Shown: positions 52,405-64,000 of the stretch, piece by piece
Layout of the letters: each line of letters starts with the position of its first letter
How positions within the stretch are numbered: the stretch's first letter is position 1
Source: Apteryx mantelli
Taxonomy: Eukaryota > Chordata > Aves > Apterygiformes > Apterygidae
Reading direction: 5' to 3'
Assembly: GCF_036417845.1 (NCBI RefSeq)
Contig: NC_089980.1
Span: 133,078,516 to 133,142,515, forward strand
Length of the DNA: 64,000 nucleotides
Notes under the pieces: generated by a model
Databases searched by the model: none
What the model was told of the DNA's origin: nothing
Seen by the model: the letters and a program-made list of their open reading frames with translations, nothing else
Program-made: the position numbers and the translations under genes

Positions 52405-54956
52405 GTAACATAAAAACCCATGGAATAGAAATTTCAGTGGGAAAGTGCTTTACACATGCTCATTAATGTAGCCGCACATCTACACAATAGGTAAATATTC
52501 GTGATCATTCGTTCACCAAATAAATCAAGGCTGTCCCAACTTTGGAGCAGTGGCAGCTTATTTTATAAGGGACAGTGAAGGAATTTGTAACCATTTCCAG
52601 TAGGCAGAAGACGCATGCGCCAATTCTTTTCCTTACGCGTGCTTGGAAGCTAGAGATTATGGACGATACTGCAACATGAAAAATAATCGAACGAGTCTGA
52701 CTCGGAGCTGAAACTCGTGTGTACCTAAATGAGACAGCAAAATGAACTTGGCTAAGTGGCACCGTCACTTATTCAGTCACTTAAACATTTTTAAATTATC
52801 ATATGTGGGTTTGATATCTTTATTAAAGGAAGAGAAATACTTCATAATGTTTATGATTTGTTTTATTTTTCTGACTGTTGGACTTCCAGTTTCTTTTGCT
52901 TATCCTCTTGGCTAATAAATAGCTTTGGAGATCTGTAAGTTTTTAAGTGACAGAAAGTTACTACGGACAGAAAAGCAAACTGTTACTTATAATATCGAAA
53001 AGTTCCTTTTCCAAAAATTAAGGGCAGCCAAAGCCTGGTTTACTTAAGGATTTTTCGAACTCTAGAGTTTTTACAGCAAGAGACTTACTGATTTAGGGTA
53101 ATTCTAAGTTTAATTAAACCTTAATTTTCTTTTTTTTCCATGGCCAAAATCCTGTATCTTTAAAACTCTTTAAACCAAAGGAATGATAATGTTATGAGAT
53201 GAATCTGTGAGTCAGTCCTTCCTTTGACAACCACTCTTGATTCAGATTTTGTAGAAACTTTTGCTTGAGGGACAAAATCATCTCACAAAAATCAGTTGAT
53301 TTATAGCTGTTGGACGCATATTTGTTGCTTGTTTATTGTAAATACCAATTGAAAATTTTCACCCTAGAAGATTTTTAATTGATGTATAATTAATCTGTTT
53401 AGCATCTTTGAGGATTTCCAAGATGCTCTATTTTATATCTTCTTTATTGCTGTGTTCATAAAGTTTCTAGGCTCTGGAAATTCATAAAGTTTTGATAGTA
53501 ATTCAAAAGCTAGAACAGAACAGTCCCGTGCAGATAGTTTCCTCGGGCTTATTACGTTATTGCTTCAGCTATTACTCTGTTCTTGGAACAACTCATTAAC
53601 GAACATTAATGTAATCTCAGGCTTTGCCATCTATTAAAAAGGGCATATACCAGGAGTTAAAATTCTCACAACATTGTAAAAAGAGGCATAACTGAATAAT
53701 TAACTGTGTAACATTTGCTGGCCATGGTTTTGGGTGTTAGGAGAGGTAATAGTATTTCTAGGTAACAGTGAAATGGACATTTATGTGGGATTTCTTTTAT
53801 TGTTCGGGTTTTGTGCAGCACCTTAAACACTGTGGTTTGCGCCTGGCAGCAGAGCTGCTGCAGAAATAATCATAACATTACTAGTAATAACAAGTGCAAG
53901 CTTCATCCAGTGAACAAGAAAAGTTGCACTTGCTTTGGTATTTTTAGTTACAACAGGGGGGGCTGAAGTTGCTGTGAGGTCCAGAAATAGTGAGCTGAAA
54001 TTCCCTTAAAGCTAAGTCAGTGGCAGTTTGCTTGCAAAAGGGTGTCAAGATTTTGCCCAGTTTGTTTTAACGACTTGACAGTTGAGCTTGAAAAGTTTTA
54101 AATCTGTGGCAGTATTTGTCATGCTGGGATACAGTTTTAACTATGATAGCACAATGGCAAACCAAGAAGTCTGCACTTAAGAGTACTGGTTGTGGAATAG
54201 GCCTGCATTACTGCAGGCACTGTACAAACGTAGAATGAAAGATTGTCCTTGGCTAAAACACCATGAATTATTTTCCTTCTGATTTGGGGAACTTTTTGCC
54301 TTTTTGAAGGGTGGTATTGACAATTGGGTCTTATACTCAAATTAGAAAGTCCAGTGATATTACTGCTCGGTTCTTGTGAAGGAAAAGTGATACCTGGAGT
54401 TGCACTTAATCAGGATTATTCCAGGTTCTAGAAACTGATGCTTGTACGTGTAACTGTAAGAATTTGGTCTCTCCTTACTCAACCTAGATATACAAGTTGG
54501 TCTCAATTGCTCTTAAATTCACTCCCCTGAAGTATTCACACATTGCACCCAGTTAACTCCAGGCACAATTGTTATTATGGACAAAACACGAAACTAATTG
54601 GAAAACTTACAAGTGATGGTTCAAAACACTCTTAATTTCTCCCCAGAATTAATGGTGGTGGTCTCAAGCCCAATCGAGTATAGCCAGGGAGGTGAAGGCA
54701 ATGGAATTGTATACTTTTGGAGGCACTTACATTTGCATTTTAGTTCAGGTTGGTGGCTTTTGAAGTGTGCACTTTGGCTCACATGGTAGGGCAGTTTTGG
54801 GATGTGGATTCCTTTCGGATGAACCTAAACCAGTTGATGTTCTCTAGGATTGCTTTTAATGTGCTGCCACTGGGTATTCAGTCTGCAGGACGTACTAGAG
54901 CTAGTTCAAAATAAAACCCTTTGAAATGGATGTCAGGTCCCCAGCACCAACTGTTT

Positions 54957-54964
<8 letters not shown>

Positions 54965-54997
<33 letters not shown>
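54965..54997 (+). repeat. A33 homopolymer
   Basis: Thirty-three A, the longest single-base run in the window. The preceding 150 bases resemble no known gene and no polyadenylation signal is placed suitably, so a processed pseudogene is not supported. Confidence 0.9.
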
Positions 54998-55001
<4 letters not shown>

Positions 55002-56004
55002 CTCATGTTAGTCAGCATTAATATTCCTAGTGCTGTCTAGCCTTTGACTTCCAGATGAAGTTTTAAGGTACGTGTATGATCCGCAAATCCTCTGGCTTAG
55101 TTCGTGCCCCCAGGAGAGATGCTTTCTTCCCTGTGTGCTAGTGCAAAAGCTGTAATTAGCAGCAGTGTTTTATCTGGAGACTCTGCTGAAAGAGTAGGTG
55201 CTGAAGTGCATACCTGTCTATATCAATTACTATTCGTAAAATGTAATATTTTAAGTTACGTATGAAATGTCTTTGTTCTTTCCTGGGAGTTTGTTGATTT
55301 GAATTTAGCAAGACCATCTAGAGCCCTCGATAGGAATTTTGTAATCTTTCTTTCAGTTTGATTGAAAAAAAAAAAATCTCTGGATCTGGAGAAAACAGTC
55401 AATAGTAATCTCACAATTTTAGATGAAATGGTTATTAATAAGTTTAATTAACAGTAAGTGAGACCATAAGGGATCTCAGAGGGCCCTAAAAATCTCAGAT
55501 AGGAAAATATCTTAATTAAAAATGAGTAGGAACAAGTACAGCATGCTGCATATTGAAGGACATAAGTTGAAGTACTCAAATTGTCTGTAGAGTTCCTATA
55601 TTATGTAATTTTTGTTTCTGAGAAACAAAACCAAGCAGCATGTCACTGTAAAGAGCTTGCTGAAATATCCCAGTGAGCAAGAATGGTTTTTAAGCAAAAA
55701 GGCTAGGTTATACTCGGCAAAAGGCAAGAAGGAACAAGAAGGTAAGTAATTGCAATCTCAGCAAGGCTTCCGTACTAGGATGGAGTTGAAAAATTGCAGT
55801 GATTCTGTTTTGAAAGAAGATGAATAATAGAAGTGTAAAAATAGTCATGAAGTGGAGCAGGTCGGCTCGCACAGCGTGTACCTGTCTTCCTAAGAAGATT
55901 TAGGAGACAAGCTATTGGAATTGATAGGTGACAGATTTAAAAATGAAAAAAAAGAAATCAAATATTACTTAACTATCCAGTGTAGCTCAGTATTATAAGT
56001 CTGT

Positions 56005-56018
56005 CCCCCCCCCCCCCC
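56005..56018 (+). repeat. C14 homopolymer with GC-rich flank
   Basis: Fourteen C followed by about 50 GC-rich bases with several CpGs (GCACGCGGGCCGGGCG at 56038-56053). An isolated patch. Confidence 0.8.
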
Positions 56019-56337
56019 GACTGGCGTTTGCAGAACTGCACGCGGGCCGGGCGTCCCTTTCGCTTAGGCTGCCTGTTGAGAGCTCAGTGCTCAGCTCTGT
56101 CTAATTCTGGATGTTTTTTCCTTTTCAGAATGTTTAAGATATGTTTTTTCTGCTGTTGGTCCATACTACTAAAATTCTCATCTAGGCTCACATATACCTG
56201 ACTCATCTTTGCTTTCGAGGCTTCCTTCCACCTCTTTGATAACCACTGAACTTTTCTGTTTGCTAATGACATGATTTTCCATTGCTGCCTGCTTAAAATC
56301 TTCAAACAGGCATCTTTGCAGCTTTCTTCTGGGTATC

Positions 56338-56370
56338 ATACATCTATCTATCTATATACACACACATACA
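56338..56370 (+). repeat. (CTAT)n / (CA)n microsatellite
   Basis: Three to four CTAT units followed by TACACACACATACA. Confidence 0.8.
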
Positions 56371-57959
56371 TGAATACAAGTTCTTCCAAACATGCACAAG
56401 AATGTTAATTGCTTCAAATTCTTCCTTAAATATATATATTTTTATGGTTTGTGAAAAAACGTGGCAGTGATTAAGTAGGTGGTGTACGGAATTAGTTGTT
56501 TATCATGATAAACAGTATTGATTCATTTGCTGCCTCACAGTACCCTACCAATTTCTGTTGATCTGTATATGCTTAGTTTGTAAAATCTTTAGTGCTGGGG
56601 ATATGTTTCTATTCTGGTTGTGTATCTCAGTTTGTGGTTACTGCTATTAGAAATGCAAATAATTTAATAGAACTTGGAAAAGAAATAACTACTAAGAATG
56701 TTCTGGTAATAGGAGATCTCAACTTTTCTATATCAGCATCTAAATTTACTGTCAGTTCACTGTCAGGCGTAAATAATCAGTTTCTCGGCAGAGGTTGTCA
56801 TTAGCTCATCTAAAATTCCTTGTACTTCCCAAACTTCTGCTGCTGGCTAAAGAACAAGGTAGGCAGCTGGCTGGCTCACGTCTAGTCTGAAGCGTCTTCT
56901 GCTTTTAGATGTCCGAATCCACAGTTTTGGTGTAAACCACTTTACGTTCTTTCCCCCAAGCATCACTGTGAATTTCCGTAGGGATGTGGTAGTCTGCAGC
57001 CTGATCTGACTGTGGTTCATCCTACACACGTCTCGGCTCGTTTTAGACACCCGATCAGTAGCAATCTGTGTGCAGCATCACAGAACTTGGTACCAGCTGC
57101 AAAATCTGTCAGTGAAGCAAAGCAACACAGTCTCTTTCTGAGCTATTTGCTGCTGCAGCTAGGTTAGTACCAACTTGTAAGACAGCACATGCATGTTTGT
57201 TATCTGCAGTCTGATATGACTGCAGTAGTTAAATACTTTATTTAATTCTGCCTGTAAATCTGACTTAACCCTGGAATGTTATTTTTAGACCTGCAACGAT
57301 TGAAAGTCATTTATGGATCACAAGAGAATGAAACATGAGAGTAAAAATAACGTTGCAGCTCTGGGATAAAGATCAACTTGAAAATACCTACAAATTTGAA
57401 ACTTGTATTTCTAGCCATAAAACAATAAACTGAAAAAGCATAACCAGACCAGTTAGTAGGTATAAAACCTCTTAGCTTTGCTTAATTTATTTCAGTTCAA
57501 TACCATTATGTTAATGAAGGGGTAACTTTAAGGACAGATGGTGCAAAGGTTGCCTGGTGTGAAGTCCTAATCTCAAGGGAAATTTTTGTGTTTTCTTTGA
57601 AAGGGTATTGACTTCTGAATCGCACACAGTCATGCCTCTGATCTTTCTGAAAATGACTCATAGTGCAACTTGTGTGTCTGTGTACTGGCATCAGATTTGC
57701 AATATGATCATTTCTGACCACAGTACTAGATGTTCTCTGATCTGATGTGCTGGATTATATAGCTTGCTTTTTTAATGAAGAAAACATAGCTATTACAAAC
57801 AATGCTGAAGTTTTTGTTCTTTTTTCTTTCATTAGTGCTCTGCTGTAGGTCTGAAGGTAGAATAAATTAATGGATGTCACCCCAAAGTGCGTGGCTTTAA
57901 ACGCTGAGTTAATTTACGCGCAGAGAGGCGCTTTCAGTGTCAGGCGATCTTTTCTGCCA

Positions 57960-58508
<549 letters not shown>

Positions 58509-59984
58509 TAGGAAAGCCTTGGGGAGCAATAGGAATTTGCATGTAGCAATTTAGAATAAGGAGACAGATGAGATTCTGCTGCAGTAGTGAAACACACGCA
58601 ATTTAAAAATCGGTTAATTAAAGGAAATGGAGGAGAAATGTGCCTGCTTTTTACTGTTTTGATTAGCTGAAAGACTAGCCTGCTGTTTACTCTTTAATGA
58701 TATAAGAAATTTGTTACATAACTGACATCTGTGTGTATGCATGTTTCATATTCATAACAAAAATCATTCATTGTTATTTCTGTAAAGATATTTTTAGTCC
58801 AGTGTCACTTGCTTTAAATCAGTCTTGCAGTAAATGTTTTTCTCGCTATTGATAATCTTCAGATTCTGCTTACTCTGTTGGACAGTAGCTATATCTTGTG
58901 TTCAGATCGAAATCGAGCATACACGTACAGTTTTTTTGGTGAAGGGTTAAAAGTTTGTAGCAAGTATTGTTGTATTGCCGATGCACCAGAATACAAAAAG
59001 TTGTGCATCTTTGCATATCATATGGTTGCCTCAAAAACAATGCTTAGTTCAAAGGCTTGATATGCTGGGCTCATAGTCTCTTAATTAGCCAACTGCTATA
59101 GAAAAATCATTGTGTATAATTGCTCACTGGTGAAATCAATTATCTTTTTCATTTATTTTCATATTACTGCAAGAAAATCACTGCAAATTGAATTTGCAAG
59201 TGGAATTTTAAGTATGCTTTTCACAGATCATCTGAAAGAGCTCATAGGCATAATGCAGTGATATTCAGCAGTTTATTTAAAGGACACAGACAACATTAGT
59301 CTCCAATCTGATTACTCTCTTCTTAGTATTAAAAGAAAGGAACAGGAGAAAAAAAGGCTGTACAAATTTAAGGTCAAATTCTGAACCCCTACTCTATTTA
59401 AACATATGAGTCAAACATTGAAGCCAATGGAAATATCTAGGAAAAGAAAAATTCATTTGCAGTAGATTGTTATGGTTCTTATTGCCCTGTTAGTTTGTGA
59501 CCAGGTTGTATCGTGTATACTTTGAACAGACAGTTATGTGTTGGCAGAAATAGATTCTTCTTAATTCAAAAAGCATTTTTCCTATTAAGGGTTTAATCCT
59601 GGATTCAGAGATGAAATTGGTAGAGAATTCTTCAGAGAAATGGTTCAGACAGACAGTTTTGCCTGCACTGGGACGTGTTTCCTGTAGTGTTTTGAAATAA
59701 TAAAATGTTTGCTTATTCCTTTTTTACTTAAGAGCAGATTTTTTTTTTTTTAATTTAGGATTTAACCACCATTGTCAAGGACTTGTACTGGGAGAAGCTG
59801 TCTTTTAGTGTCTGCTCAATGTTCGACATAAGACAATGCAAGAAATTAAAGTTGTAGCAATCTTCTTGTATCCTTATTCATATTGCAGTAGTAGTAAAAA
59901 TGCCAAATTTGGCTTCTATAAAATCAGTAGACAGCTTTTCATTGACTTTGGTAGGACTTAAATTAGCCTGTTTTAAACTGCAGC

Positions 59985-60430
59985 ATCCAGAAGGCACGGC
60001 TGAGGAGCACCGGATAATAGCGAACAAAAGGCTTGCGGGGATGCTACGGGGATTGTAATCCCTTTCCTGCGCCCTGTTACCTGGACTTGCTGTACTTTGT
60101 TCGCTTTGGTTAAAACTATTTTTTTTTTCCTCACGGCCGAATTAAAATTTTGAGGGGCAAGCCTTTGGGTGTATTGACACTGGAGACCGCACTGCAGACT
60201 GCAGTGCAGCTTCGAAACGCTAAGCCTGCTTTGAAGATGCCCAGCTTGGAGGCGAGAAGCAGCCTGTCCTCAGTGACCCGGAGCTCAGCACAGGCTCGTT
60301 TTCGCTTAGATCCCGACAAACGGAGCTGTCCGAGGCTGCGTTGAGCGTTGCTGCGGCAGGAGGGCTTTGAGCACGCGAGCCTTGGGTGGCTCGCCCGGCT
60401 CTGCCTACCCCGCGGACTGCGCCGTGGCCA
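59985..60430. other. Moderately GC-rich intronic stretch
   Basis: GC content and CpG frequency rise above the surrounding intron, most clearly at 60280-60430. Open frames on both strands are short and match nothing. It may be the outer part of the CpG-rich block that follows. Confidence 0.4.
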
Positions 60431-60939
60431 TCCTTGTTATTACCCTTTCAACGCCAGCGGTGGGTTAAAGGCAGAGAGAGCTACTACTCTTTGATCGTTG
60501 TGAGGAGAATCCCAGCCAAAAAGAGAAGATGAGGGTTTTCTGGTCTGCTCATTCCAGTCCTTCTGGTTTTTAGCATGTAAAACACTGAGATGTTGACGGT
60601 TGACAGTAGGGAACTTTACTAGGATGGCAGGAACATCGAGCTTTAAGGTTCAAAAGGAAGGAGGCCATTTCTGGGGGGAGATGGGTGTGGAAGCTGAGGT
60701 AAAACAGCACCAGCAGAAACAGCAATCCCTGTCTTCTTCTTCCCCTCCCCTCTCCCCCTCTTCTACAGGGCCCCTGGAAGGCACAAATGTAAAGAAACCT
60801 GTTAGGTGGTGGTGTGGTTGGGGCTGTTGCCCCTTCAGGTTTCTTCTGCTGTAGGGCTTTTCCCATAGGGAAAGCTTTTTGTGGGGATTCGTTGCTCTTT
60901 GTGTGAGAGGAACGTTCCCTCAGCAGAGCAGATTAATGA

Positions 60940-61640
60940 CCCGGTGCTACGTGTGGTAGTTAACCACATTTGCTGGAATGAGCTATTCGTTCTGCCGGAG
61001 TCCTCTGAAGTCAGCGAGGACTGTGTTTTCGGTGTTCAGCTTGAGGCCTCGTGTTACGTTCTGTGCTTGTCGCACCGGGTTGACACGCATCTCACTTCAG
61101 TGTGCGGTTAGCACCGAAGCAAGGCTTCGGAGGAGGACGTCGACTGTACTGAGCCGTCGTCGCCCAGCTCGCGGCGTGGGGCGCGGATGTGCCTGGATGA
61201 CCGCTCGCAGGCCAGGCTGCAGCACAGGAGCAGCAGAGTGCGGGCTCCCCGTGTGCCAGGCCAGCTGAGGAGGAGCTGAAAACCACTGTGGGCTGTAGAG
61301 CAGGAGCTTCGGCAGCGGGTGGCCACGAGGGCTCCTCGAAGCTGCTGCCCCTCCGGAGCAGTGGGCCTTCACGGCCGCTACTGCACACAGGGCTTGGCAT
61401 GAGCTGCTGAGCTTCTCGCTGCTTTTCCACCTACGGAGATGCCCTCTTCCGTATGCGGTATGCTCTTTGCGGCTGTAAAGCAGGTTGGCAACATGCCTTT
61501 TCCCTTGGGCCTCTGGACCGGGAGAGCGATGACTGAGCACTGAAGGTGAAGCTTTCCAGTTTCAGCACATGGAAAGGCTCATCCTTTGGACAAACAGCAG
61601 CTTGCGCGGATGCCCGGAAACCGGCAACTGGCCCGCAGCA
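60940..61640. promoter_or_regulatory. Intragenic CpG-rich block, function unknown
   Basis: CG dinucleotides are frequent, densest at 61100-61210 where GTCGACTG, GTCGTCGCC and CGCGGCGTGGGGCGCGG follow each other. In bird introns this composition usually marks an unmethylated promoter or enhancer, or a GC-rich insertion. It is about 2.6 kb downstream of the short-isoform exon. A 147-codon minus-strand frame (61097-61540) crosses it but looks compositional. No TATA box or splice-site combination stands out. Confidence 0.4.
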
Positions 61641-64000
61641 CTGAGGCTGTTGGTTCGCAACCTATGAACCCATCCAGCAGGCTTTTCTGCTTTTACTGGC
61701 TACTGCTTTCAGTTGTCTTTTATAATCCAAAAATTGGGTCAGGCTAATTGAGATGCTTCTAAAGGTACTGTGCCTGTATATCAAGGATTAGGCAACCTGT
61801 GAAGATAATCACAGAAATAGTCAAGTGCAGGTCTGCTTTGAAGTTCACCTGTGTAATTAAAATTCTTTTTTCAGTGTCTCTCGATGATGATTTTGTGTAA
61901 TGATGTTTTTTACATAAGCAATTAGGTAATGAATATTTTGTTTGTTTTTAATAGAGAAATTCCAGACATCCCTGAAACAGTGGAAGAGCATTTCAACTCT
62001 TACTCTAAGCAAGATACTCTGACATTATTAATTGTTCATGTTCTCTCTTCAATTATGCTCACATGCGCCATTCTGCTAGGCAACAATGTATGACTGGGGC
62101 TGGTAGGCACTGCTGCAACAGAGAAGAAATACTAATGCTACAGACTGATAGCATTTGCATCCGAATACTGTAATGCAAAGTAATGTGGATAGGATCATTA
62201 CCTTAATGCAGGAAGAAGCAATGTGGAGATGAGCCAGGCAGCAAAGGGAAATCATACGAATAGTTTCACTGTTTTGACCATATTGGTTTGGGGGATTAAT
62301 CCATGCTGGAGCAGGATCTCTGTCAACCTGTAAACTAGGTATTTATTTCAAATGCTGCAGTGAGCTTATTGCTAATGATAGCTGTTTGAGGTATGTGGTT
62401 TGGAGGTCAACCCTTACCTTGCAGTTGTCCTTGAGAGGTCTAGCAGTCTAACACCACATCTGGACTTCTGAGGTCTAGAGAGCGAAGGATTTTAATACTA
62501 GTTTCCCACATTTTTTGCTCTCTGCTTCAATTCTCCATTTGCAAAACTGGCTCGTTGACAGAGATGTTCTGAGGTTTAAGGTTTAAGTGCTCCGAGAGTT
62601 AAGTGAAGAAAAATGGAGGAATGTCGCTGCCCCTCTGGATGTTGCCAGCTGCAGAAATCATGACTTTTTTTGAGAGTTTTAGGATTCCTTATTTCAAATT
62701 CTTCTCTTCAGCCACGTGACTTATGGTGAGAGAAAAGAAAGATTGTGGCATGGTCCTAAGTCTCCAAAGACTGGAGCCATAAGGAGGAAACCAAATAGCG
62801 GTATGAATATCGAAAAAATCCTGCTTGATAATTTCTCCCTCTAGTATTTTCTGCACCTGATAGTTCTTTCCTGTTTGGAGATAGCGTGGCATCTGTGAAA
62901 TGTTGAAGACCTGCTTGAGTAATGTATATATGTGTCTCCTGATCGCTGTGCTTACTCTCTTGCTTCATTCGAAGAGGAGGAAGAGAAATACTTTCAGGGT
63001 AAAAGAACAAGCAAGCTATCAGTGTTAACACTTTAAAAACAGGATTGTTTGGTTTGGAGAAAGAAGGACAAGTATAATATTTTCTGCATCCTTTTCTTTT
63101 TTTGCTTTTACAGCCTTCCAAGAGCTGTAATACTGATACATTGATGTAAAATAAAGGAGCTAGAAAAATTGTCACCCTTGTTTTAGAAGTTTTGTAACCT
63201 GGCTCTACTTTTTAATATAAAGCTTCAGGTTTTATGTTGTAAATGTTTAAAAAAAAAAAAAAAGCCACAGAGATATTCAACACCTAAATAAGCAGGTGCT
63301 TCACGCTTTTAATCTGATGACAGCCCCGATCCCTGTGTTCCTCCAAAGGTCCCCGAAGCTGCAGAGCTATTTGCAGCACATTGACTCTGCAGCCTGTGTC
63401 GGCGCTGAGCGGCTCTGAGCCAGGCAGCCTGGGGTGCGTGTGTCTAGTGCTGTCGCAGGCCAGGGCACTGCCGCGAGCCTCTGTTACAGAAATAGTTCAG
63501 GCTTTGCCGCCTTTGTCCTTCTAATGGCCCCTGCGTAAGGCAACTGAACTCTAATAAGAAGCTTCCAAAGAAGAAATGATATAATGATAAGACTTAGGGG
63601 TCATTATAGGCCACTTAGGTTTACTTTGAATTATTTGTGTTTGCTTTTTGCTTGACTCGAGGAAGTGAACGCTGCCATTCAACTGAAGGTCGGCAGCAGC
63701 TGCAGGTGCTTCTCCATCTGCGAACACGGCTTGCTTTCTGCTTGTCATTGTTCACCCTTTGAACGTTAACGGAGTGGTGTTAGAGCAGAAAACGTCAGAG
63801 GGTTTTGTATTCTTTTTCATCCTCTTTTCTGACAGAGGTCACATAAAGACATTTCCTTTTCATAGCGATAATTAGGCAATGAGCAATTTGTGGTCAAAGG
63901 AAAGAAGATAAATAATGGCTAGGATATGTTGCTCCAAGGTGCAGTATTATGCCAAGGCAGGTAATAAGGTAAGACAGACCTTGCAATTGTGCTGATAAAT

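Noticed and set aside
54840..54997. Processed pseudogene ending in the A33 run
   Set aside because: The sequence before the run matches no gene and has no well-placed polyadenylation signal or flanking duplication.
61097..61540. 147-codon minus-strand open frame in the CpG-rich block
   Set aside because: Several overlapping frames of similar length exist on both strands, which points to composition rather than coding.
61940..62030. Possible next RCAN2 exon (AATAG acceptor followed by AGAAATTCCAGACATCC)
   Set aside because: The translation does not resemble the expected KFEGLFRTYD segment and contains no matching donor.

Overview
The window is vertebrate nuclear DNA, almost certainly from a bird. 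It has long AT-rich introns, one short CpG island, GT-AG exons and CR1 LINEs with the CR1-type 3' end. There is no bacterial, viral or CRISPR content. Old repeats that resemble amniote-wide families are still readable, which suggests a slowly evolving bird lineage. The species cannot be named from the sequence.

The only protein-coding gene I can support is the 5' part of RCAN2 (regulator of calcineurin 2, also called ZAKI-4 or DSCR1L1), on the + strand. A CpG island at about 8215-9130 carries paired inverted CCAAT boxes, GC boxes and a probable non-coding first exon that ends at a GTAAGG donor at 8661/8662. The start exon of the long isoform is 17646-17872 and encodes 75 codons. About 40 kb downstream lies the start exon of the short isoform, with its ATG at 58386 and donor at 58472/58473, encoding 29 codons. 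Both coding exons end in phase 0. The difference of 46 codons equals the difference between the known 243- and 197-residue human RCAN2 proteins. The exons shared by both isoforms, with the rest of the RRM-like fold and the calcineurin-binding motifs, lie beyond position 64000.

Layout: 1-8000 is non-coding upstream DNA with a 152-bp direct duplication, a palindromic fossil MITE and an ancient CR1/L3-like LINE. The region 8000-9130 is a pyrimidine-rich minisatellite followed by the CpG-island promoter. The region 8662-17645 is intron 1. From 17873 to 58337 is a large intron with three clear CR1 copies. One copy (34860-36257) keeps its reverse-transcriptase motifs and reads through in one frame except for a single nonsense codon. 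It sits tail to tail with a second copy (36321-36712), and a third, decayed copy lies at 42225-43345. The intron also holds a GC-rich islet flanked by inverted repeats (31445-31860), other fossil repeats and homopolymer tracts. From 58473 to the end is the next intron, which contains an unexplained CpG-rich block at about 60940-61640.

I see no novel multi-gene system. The points most worth checking are the in-frame extension upstream of the short-isoform start codon, the possibility of joining both start exons in frame, the CpG-rich block downstream of the second promoter, and several unassigned repeats.
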